Assembly: GCF_040712315.1 (NCBI RefSeq)
Contig: NC_134013.1
Location: 30,291,001-30,355,000 of the forward strand
From: Castanea sativa
Lineage: Eukaryota > Streptophyta > Magnoliopsida > Fagales > Fagaceae
DNA: 64,000 nucleotides
Reading direction: 5' to 3'
The notes under the pieces were generated by a model. It worked only from the letters and a program-made list of their open reading frames with translations, did no database searches and was not told where the DNA came from. Positions 56,027 to 64,000 of this stretch are shown one piece after another; position 1 is the stretch's first letter, and every line of letters starts with the position of its first letter. The position numbers and the translations under genes were made by a program.

Positions 56027-58197
56027 CCCGCTAGGCTAAAAACCTAAAAGGGCAGTCTAGGCAAAAGTTAGGGCCAAAGAAAAGAAAAGAAAAATTGGAA
56101 AATCCTACCAACTTGGAAATTTGAGGATGCAACCTAAAAAGAGAAGAATTTTACAAGATGAAAGTCTAAAGGTATGATTCAAGATGATTGAGCATAAAAA
56201 GAAATGTTGATACAAGTGACCAATGAAGACCAATGAGAAGATGGCAGTGAAGAAATGAGAAAACTCCTCCAATACTTGATTTTTGAGTAATGCATATTTG
56301 GGGGAAACATCATAGGGAATTTTGAGCCTTTTATATCTTTCATTTCATAACCCCAACCCGGCCTACATTACAACCCATTAGTAAAGACCTTCTTGAAGTC
56401 TTGCTAGTTGTAGGCGCATCTTAAACTCTAATAATAATTTTCTCTTGAATTAAAAATAAAAAATGCTTAAAATTGTCAAAACCCCATAGGATGATATGTC
56501 CGAGGACAAAATTTCTAAAATTCTCAAATCCTCAAAATGACTCAAAAGAAGTTCCAAACCAGGAGCACTCTCCTTGTTTGTACCCAACAATGTGATTCAT
56601 AAATATTATCACACTTCATTTCTTGATTGCCTTTGGAGACTTAATCTGACGATGTTCAAAAGGATGAAGCAAATTTGATTACATCAGTTTAATGATCTTG
56701 ATCCTTCCAAATCAAAGAGATTTGTTTGGTTCTTAAACACTGATTTTCCAAAATGGTTGTTCATAGGATCACATCTTGTTAAAAAAAAAAGGAAATTTGT
56801 TTTTTTTTTTTTAAAAAAGAGAGAGAAATCTCATTTAAAAAAATAAAAATAAAAAATCATTCTTTTCCAAAATCAAGTTCTTTTGAACTACATCTTGACC
56901 TGATCCTCTATGTGAGAGGTACGTAGGCAGCCTTTCAAAGGCTCAGTCCCAATCATCCAAACAACCTTGGGGAGCAAAGTCAAAACAATGTGACAAAATT
57001 CTTTGGGTGCAAGTTAGGCTAAGCCCATTTGTTTTACATCAAGCATGCTTAAACTTGGGTTGTATGCGGATATGCCCTTCTTGCATGAAAGCATGTTTTC
57101 ATTTGAGGCATCAATCCATTTTTTTGTAAGCATGTCCACATTAGGGGCATTAGCCAAATTTTTTTCATGATAACTGGTTTCTAACAAGCTAGAGAAAGAA
57201 AGCCATTTTGCAGGAACCAATGATGGTGAATCATGATTTCTTTTGTGTTCCCCAATGGTCGCAACATCAAATGAACTCAACTTCAATTTAAGCATGGAAT
57301 ATGCCCCAAGCTAGGGGCATTGGGTAAGTACTTCCAATTTATTTCAATGAATAAATCCATTGCTAATTGAAATTATCTTTATGCAGAATTTAAGCAAGGA
57401 CTTATCCAGCAATCCGCATCAACTTCCAGCCAAAGTTATTCCCATTCAAATGATAGGTTTTTCAAAAAAAAAAAAAAAATCATCATGGATCAATCTTCAT
57501 CACGGATCAATCTTCATCACTTTTACTCCATCTTCATCTTCTTCACTTTTTGATAATGAACAAATCTTTAAATCTCAAAAAAAAAAAAAATGATTTCCAT
57601 ATCTTTCAAAAAAAAAAAAAAGAATAGGGGAATTTTCAAAAAAGCCTTGGGACAAGGGGCATTGGGCTCGTACTTCTTAGGTTGCTTTCAAAAAAAAAAA
57701 AATCATCAATCAAAGTTTTCAATTCCTTCAAAAAAGAATTTTCAAGATTTTCAAATTTCCCAAAAAAAAAAATTTTTCATCAATCAAAATTGTCAATTAC
57801 TTCAAAAAATTCAAGATTTCCAATTAGGTTGCTTAAAAAAAATTCATCAATCAAAATTTTTAATTCCTTTAAAAAAAATTCAAGATTTTAAATCTTTCGA
57901 AAAAAAAAATTTCCAATTCCTTCAAAAAATTCAAGATTTCCAAATTTTTCAAAAAACTTTTAAGTCCCAGAAGAGAACTTCATTAAATTCTTCTTCAAGA
58001 ACAGAAAACTATGATCCTCTTCCATATTCTCCAGTGGTGCAACATCAAGTCAACTGTCCATCTTTAGCATTCATTGAAGCATGGAATATGTCCCAAACTA
58101 GGGGTATTCGCCAGGTATGCCGAATTCTTTTTAATTAATAACTCTATTACTAATTGAAAATATTTATTTTGTAGGTACTAGGGTAAAAGAAACACAC
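54100..58197 (+). other. Non-coding interior of the LARD-like element, 5' two thirds
   Basis: No retrotransposon proteins. Poly-A tracts are frequent, the longest at 55978-56024. CTAGGGGCATTGG-like motifs recur near 55085, 55133, 57150, 57313, 57655 and 58097. A block GAGGTACGTAGGCAGCC lies near 56917, and a diverged partner GAGGTACATAGGCAATC lies near 60515. Confidence 0.6.
57690..57965. repeat. A-rich ~65-bp degenerate repeat
   Basis: About four units built on CATCAATCAAA.TTTTCAATT, CCTTCAAAAAA and TTCAAGATTT. The Lys/Phe-rich frames read from it are not genes. Confidence 0.75.
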
Positions 58198-60460
58198 ACA
58201 TGAGCCAAATCCCAAAAAATTCTTAGTCCTCTTAAAACATGAGCCAAAACCCAAAAATTCTAGGTCCTCAAAAAACATGAGCCAGGATCCAGAAGCCCTT
58301 AGTCCTCTGAAAACATGAGCCAAGATCCAGAACCTTTAGTCCTTTGAAAACATGAGCCAAAGCCCAAAAAAAAAAAAAAAAAAAACCTTGGTTCTATGAA
58401 AACATGAATCAAGATCCATAACCTTTCATCCTTTGAAAACATGACCCAAAGCCCAAAAATCCTAGGTCCTCAGAAAACATGACCCAGGATCAAGAAAACC
58501 CTTGGTCCTTTAAAAACATGGGCCAAGATCCAGAACCTTTAGTCCTCTAAAAAAAAGAGCTAAAGTCCAGAAAATCCTTGGACCTCTGAAAACATGAAGC
58601 CAAGATCCCGAACCTTTGGTCCTCTAAAAACATGAGCCAAAGCCCAAAAATCCTAGGTTTATTGAAAACATGAGCCAAGATCCAGAAACCCTTGCTCCTC
58701 TGAAAACATGAGCTAAGATCCAAAACCTTTGCTCCTCTGAACACATGAGCCAAAGCCCAAAAATCCTAGGTCCTTTGAAAACATGAGCTAGGATCCAGAA
58801 CTTTTAGTCCTTTGAAAACATGAGCCAAAGCCCAAAAATCCTAGGTCCTTTGAAAACATAAGCTAGGATCCAGAAACCCTTGGTCCTCTGAAAATATGAG
58901 CCAAGATCCAAAACCTTTGGTCCACTAAAAACATGAGACAAAGCCCAAAAACACTAAGTCCTCTAAAAACATGAGCTAGGATCCAAAGCCTTTGGTCCTC
59001 TGAAAACATGAGCCAAAGCCCAGAAAACCCTTAATCCTCTGAAAATATGAGCCAAGATCCCAAACCTTTGGCCCTCTGAAAACATGAGCCAAAGCCAAAA
59101 AATCCTAGGTCCACTGAAAACATTAGCCAGGATCCAGAAACCCTTGGTCCTCTGCAAATATGAGCCAAGATCCAGAACCTTTGGTCTTCTGAAAACATAT
59201 GTCAAAGCCCAAAAATCCTAGGTCCTCTGAAAACATAAGCCAGGATCTATAACTTTTGGTCCTCTAAAAACATGAGCCAAAGCCCAAAAAACTCTTGGTC
59301 CACTAAAAACATAAGCTAGGATCCAGGACTTTTGGTCCTCTGAAAACATGAGCCAAAGCTAAAAAATCCTAGGTCCTTTGAAAACATAAGCCAGGATCCA
59401 GAAACCCTTGGTCCTCTGAAAAAATGAGCCAAGATCCAGAACCTTTGGTCCACTAAAACATGAGCCAAAGCCCAAAAACACTAAGTCCTCTAAAAACATG
59501 AGCCAGGATCCAAAACCTTTAGTCCTCTGAAAACATAAGCCAAAGCCTAGAAAACCCTTGATCCTCTAAAAACATGAGCCAAGATTCCGAACCTTTGGCC
59601 CTCTGAAAACATGAGCCAAAGCCAAAAAATCCTAGATCCGCTAAAAACATGAGCCAAGATCCAGAAGCCCTTGGTCATCTAAACACATGAGCCAAGATCC
59701 AGAACCTTTGGTCTTCTGAAAACATATGTCAAAGCCCAAAAATCCTAGGTCCTTTGAAAACATAAGCCAGAATCCAAAACCTTTGGTCCTCTGAAAACAT
59801 GAGCCAAAGCCCAAAAAACTCTTGGTCCTCCAAAAACATGAGCTAGGATCCAGATCTTTTGGTCCTCTGAAAACATGAGCCAATGCCCAAAAATCCTAGG
59901 TCCTTTAAAAACATAAGCCAGGATCCAGAAACCCTTGGTCCTCTGAAAATATGAGCCAAGATCCAGAACCTTTGGTCCACTAAAAACATGAGCCAAAGCC
60001 CAAAAACACTAAGTCCTTTAAAACACATGAGCTAGGATCCAAAACCTTTGGTCCTCTAAAAACATGAGCCAAAGCCCAGAAAACCCTTAATCCTCTGAAA
60101 ACATAAGTCAAGATCCCGAACCTTTGGCCCTCTAAAAACATGAGCCAAAGCCAAAGCCAAAGCCAAAAAATCCTAGGTCCACTGAAAACATGAGCCAAGA
60201 TCCAGAAACCCTTGGTCCTCTAAAAACATGAGCCAAGATCCAGAACCTTTGGTCTTCTGAAAACATGTGTCAAAGCCCAAAAATTCTAGGTCCTCTGAGA
60301 ACATAAGTTAGGATCCAGAACCTTTAGTCCTCTGAAACATGAGCCAAAGTCCAAAAAACTCTTGGTCTACTAAAAACATGAGATAAGATCCTGAACCTTT
60401 GGTCCTCTGAAAACATGAGCCAAGATCCAGAACCTTTGGTTCTCTGAAACACATGACTAG
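58198..60460. repeat. ~38-bp minisatellite, roughly 55-60 units
   Basis: Every unit has GTCCTCTGAAAACATGAGCC followed by one of three endings: AAGATCCAGAACCTTTG, AAAGCCCAAAAATCCTAG, or AGGATCCAGAAACCCTTG. The three kinds alternate in a partly regular order, giving higher-order units of three to four. It fills the last third of the element interior. Many minus-strand frames read through it (repeats of LAHVFRGPK); these are artefacts of the repeat. Confidence 0.95.
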
Positions 60461-60670
60461 AATCCCCATATTTTCTTGACCTCATCCTACGTTTAGACTT
60501 GATCCTACCACCAAGAGGTACATAGGCAATCTCCATCGAGATTCGGTCTACATTTTGATCCATAACATGATCGTCTGCATTTTTATCTACATGCCTCATA
60601 CATTCACCATGGTTAAATACTGATAGTTAGGTGTCTCTTTCACACATTGACATTCACTTTTCAAGCTCTG

Positions 60671-60686
60671 CCAATGAGGGGAATTC
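60671..60686 (+). other. Polypurine tract of the LARD-like element
   Basis: CCAATGAGGGGAATTC abuts the right LTR. Confidence 0.75.
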
Positions 60687-62472
60687 TGTTGACACTCCAT
60701 TTTGCAACCTGCATTTAACCTCACATGGGGGATAAAAGGGTAATTTCTCCTTAGAAATATGCATCTTGATTCTAGTCATTAGATCCTTAATCGCATTTCA
60801 CCAAAATGAACTAGATGTTGTAACGATCAAATCGACTGGTCATAAGCCCTAATCGAACAATCAGATTGAAATTTATTATCAAATCAAGTTTTAATGGCCG
60901 AGATGCACTATCACAAATTGAGTCCAACTATATGTGATTATGAACAATTGATTCCAATTGGTTATAATTATAATCAATTTAAGATTAATAGTGTGTCGTA
61001 ATTTGATTGATTAGGACTACATTTTATGGTAAGGTTGCACACACCTAATTAATTAGATAGTTAAATATTAATTATTCAATGAGTAATTTGTGCAATTATC
61101 TTTTAATTAGAGAAAATTTGGAACCAATTAAGTCTAAAATGGAAGTGATTGGAGCCATTAAATGTTAATTGGGAGCTAATTTAGGACCGATTAATGTTAA
61201 TTGAGGTGAAACCATTTTCTAACAAATGACCTCCACTCACCATTTCATCAAGATCTCTCATAATAATTAAAATCTGTGAATGAACACAAGAACGAGACAA
61301 TTCGAGCACAAGAACGAGACAATTCTTATCAAAATTGAGTTAGATATGATTTTTCGAGTTTGGCTCTACAGGCTGTTACAGCAGCTACAGGAAAACCGAA
61401 TTTTTACTTGCTCCTCACACCCACCAATCTTTACATTTAATGCACCAGATTTCCCCCAAGGCTAAAATGAGGTCTAGGTTCATGATCATTTGTTAACACT
61501 CATCAAATGGCCTTCCATTCATATTTCCTCCACTGATACTATATAAACCCCCCCTCTTCCTTTCCTAACTCTTCTTTTTCTCCACCCTTATGACCTCTAC
61601 AAAGAGACTCCTCCTCTACCATATGCATCTTGCATGAAAATATAATCCCTTTCCCTAACTTTTTTTTTTTATGTTGTCATAATGAGAATTTAGGATTAAA
61701 GCATGATTGTAACTATTTAAATTCCCTTGAATATGTTTGAATGTTCTTAAATGTAAATATGTTTTCTTCATATTTTCTTGGTTGTTCATCACATGTTTAC
61801 ACATAACACTGTTTTAATCTTAAATCAACATCAAAAATATGAAAAACATGTTTGTTTCATAATTCTTTCAAATCCTTGAATCTAGGTTATCACCATCCAC
61901 ACGCATTCACTAATTTATTTTTCAATCCAAATGAAATGCTTAATAAATTGAATTAGGGTTATCACATGTACATACTTTAAATTCAACATGCAAATTGATT
62001 GATAACATATTGGATGATGTGATATGAATGTTGGCCACCATAATCTAGAAGACCAAATTCACCGAGCAAGGTGGGTGTCTAACACCTTCCCACCTTGTAA
62101 CATGGCTTCCAAACTCAGATCAAGGGTTGATAGACTAATTTTTGTCCTTGTAATTTTCAATTTCTATATTGTAACTAGGAAATAAGGCTATGTACTTTAT
62201 CTAAGATTGTATTTAGGACCAAAGCCATGTAATTTTCCTATGATCAACGTAAATTCAATTGAAAATTAACAAAATGAGGAATTTTTCAATTTTAGTTTTC
62301 TTAGTTATCCCAATAATTAAATAAGTGGCGACTCCATTGCAAAACCCCTAATCTAAAGTGGAAAATACAACTAGTCGAACCTCTATTTTGAGAGGCAATA
62401 ACACGACTTCACCCATTCACGTGGGTTTGGCTCACACATCATAAAAATGGGTCGGGGGCGCGGTCTCTCACA
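60687..62472 (+). mobile_element. Second LTR (1786 bp)
   Basis: TGTTGACACTCCATTTTGC...GGTCTCTCACA. TATA box near 61540. Compared with the other two LTRs it lacks about 120 bp just after the TATA box, where transcription should start. Confidence 0.9.
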
Positions 62473-62476
62473 GTTC

Positions 62477-64000
62477 TGTTGACACCCCATTTTGCAACCT
62501 ACATCTAACCTCACATGAAGGATAAAATGGTAATTTCATCTTGGGAATATGTATCTAGATTCTGGTCATTAGATGTTTAATCTCATTTCACCAAAATGAT
62601 CTTGATGTTGTAACGATCAAATTGATTGGTCATAAGCCCTAATCAGATCATTAGATTGAAAGTTATCATCAAATCAAGTTTTAATGACTGAGATGCACTA
62701 TCACAAATTGAGTCCGACTATATGTGATTACGAACAATTGATTCCAATTGGTTATAATTATAATCAATTTGAGATTAATGATGTGTCATAATTTGATTGG
62801 TTAAGACTACATTTTATGGTAAGGTTGCACACACCTAATTAATTAGATAGTTAAACATTAATTATTCAATGAGTAATTTGTGCAATTATCTTTTAATTAG
62901 AGTAAATTTGGAACCAATTAAGTCTTAAATGGGAGTGATTGGAGCCATTTAATGTTAATTTGGAGTTAATTTAGAACCTATTAATGTTAATTGTGCTGAA
63001 ACCATTTTCTAACAAATGACCTCTGCTCACCATTTCATTAATATCTCTCAGAATATTTTGAATCTGTGAATGAGATTATTTGTCCTAGAAACTAGATATC
63101 TGGGGCCTCAATTTGAGCATAAAAATGAGACAATCCCGATCAGAATTGAGTCAAATATGTTTTTTCGAAGTGGGCTCTACAGGCTGTTACAGCAGATACT
63201 AAAAAACCGAATTTTGGCTTACTCCTCACTCTCACCAATCTCTACATTTAATGCACTAGATTTCCCCCAAGGCTAAAATGAGGTCTAGGTTCATGATTCT
63301 TTGTCAACCCTCATCAAATGGAATTCCATTCATATTTCTTCCGCCACTACTATATAAACCCCCCTCACCTTCATTCCAAGACACAAAAAATCCCCTCTCT
63401 TCCCCTCTCTGAAGTTCTAGTGAAATTAAGTGGTATTGTCATATCTTGGTCTTCCTGAGACTCACTCTTCCTCTCCTAACTCTTCTTTTACTCCACCCTT
63501 TGGACCTCTACTAAGAATGTCCTCCTCCCCCATATGGATCTTGCATGAAGGTATAATCTATTTCCTTAACTTTTTTTTTTTTTTGTCATAATGAGAATTT
63601 AGGATTAAAGCATGATAATAACTATTTAAATTCCCTTGAATATATTTGAATGTTCTTAAATGTTCTTATGTTTTTTTCACATGTTCTTGGTTGTTCATCA
63701 CATATTCACACATAACACTAGTTTTAATCTTAAATCCACATCAAAAATATGAAAAACATGTTTGTTTCATAATTCTTTCAAATCCATGAATCTAGGTTAT
63801 CACCATCCACACACATTCATTAGAATTTATTTTTCAATCCAAATGAAATGCTTAATAAATTGAATTAGGGTTTATCACATGCACACACTTTAAATTCAAC
63901 ATGCAAATTGATTGATAACATATTGGATGATGTAATATGAATGTTGGATACCATAATCTAGAAGACCAGTTTCACCAGGCAAGGTGGGTGTCTAACACCT
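62477..64000 (+). mobile_element. Third LTR, cut by the window edge
   Basis: TGTTGACACCCCATTTTGC at 62477, only 4 bp (GTTC) after the second LTR ends. Same orientation and family. TATA box 63351-63360. It keeps the post-TATA segment that the second LTR lacks, apart from a 19-bp difference. What follows it is unknown. Confidence 0.9.

Larger units (their letters stand above)
52147..62472 (+). mobile_element. Large non-coding LTR element (LARD-like, tRNA-Arg primer type)
   Basis: LTRs 52147-54080 and 60687-62472 flank a 6.6-kb interior. The primer site follows the left LTR directly and a purine tract precedes the right LTR, so it is on the plus strand. No gag, protease, RT or integrase is present. 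The tRNA-Arg(ACG)-type primer site is the one used by Ogre/Tat elements, which suggests such a parent supplied its enzymes. The 5 bp before the left LTR (AATCC) are not repeated after 62472, because a third LTR follows there. Confidence 0.85.

Noticed and set aside
57360..58138. Lys/Phe/Gln-rich frames
   Set aside because: Low-complexity A-rich repeats inside the LARD interior; no conserved composition or motif.
58198..60460. Regular short repeats resembling a CRISPR array, and many minus-strand frames such as LAHVFRGPK repeats
   Set aside because: Units are joined without unique spacers of fixed length and vary throughout; plant nuclear context. The frames are translations of a minisatellite.
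1..64000. tRNA and rRNA genes
   Set aside because: No cloverleaf with plausible A and B boxes and no rRNA-like stretch was seen; primer sites only mimic tRNA 3' ends.

Overview
The window is plant nuclear DNA, almost certainly from a dicot. The evidence is one intronless plant-type UDP-glycosyltransferase gene with a plant PSPG box, plant Ty3/Gypsy elements of the Tat lineage (two RNase H domains, tRNA-derived primer sites), Ty1/Copia, MULE, hAT-like and CACTA-like elements, and AT-rich DNA full of microsatellites. The species cannot be fixed from the sequence. Only one host gene looks intact; nearly everything else is transposon DNA in various states of decay, much of it nested.

Layout. 1-1096: 5' end of a minus-strand Gypsy element (primer site and one LTR with a 126-bp tandem repeat); its body lies off the left edge. 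1584-3011: intact UGT72-type glucosyltransferase (minus). 3698-6301: foldback element and a solo LTR that split an (ATT)n tract. 6307-17292: complete but decayed Tat-lineage Gypsy element B (minus), with matching LTRs, primer site, purine tract and a perfect GATAT target duplication. It carries gag-PR-RT-RH-aRH-INT remnants plus an extra intron-containing gene on the opposite strand. 17937-22854: segment bounded by a pair of ~155-bp inverted repeats, holding a Copia gag/protease remnant, an exon-like fragment of the signal-recognition-particle receptor alpha gene, and a small CACTA-like element. 23162-24559: pseudogene copy of the UGT gene, part of an old segmental duplication. 24947-25565: hAT-type non-autonomous element with a perfect 8-bp target duplication.

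28134-38890: a MULE whose transposase gene is broken twice by LTR sequences. The first insertion (29751-35406) carries a near-perfect 5-bp duplication and itself contains two further elements, giving a four-level nest. 39099-49576: second Tat-lineage element D (minus), with an internal deletion joining RT to the archaeal-type RNase H, a Copia-type solo LTR inside the integrase, and again an antisense intron-bearing gene. 51193-64000: a minus-oriented LTR interrupted by a large non-coding (LARD-like) element with a tRNA-Arg(ACG)-type primer site. Its 6.6-kb interior has no gag-pol but holds a ~2.25-kb minisatellite, and its right LTR is joined directly, with only 4 bp between, to a third LTR that runs off the window.

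How the parts relate. The two UGT copies descend from one duplication, later pushed ~20 kb apart largely by transposon insertion. The intact copy probably glucosylates small phenolics; the other is dead. The two Tat elements share one architecture: gag-pol on one strand, and an antisense, intron-containing gene of unknown role between pol and the 3' LTR. That antisense gene and the LTR-LTR junction at 62472/62477 are the most unusual structures here.
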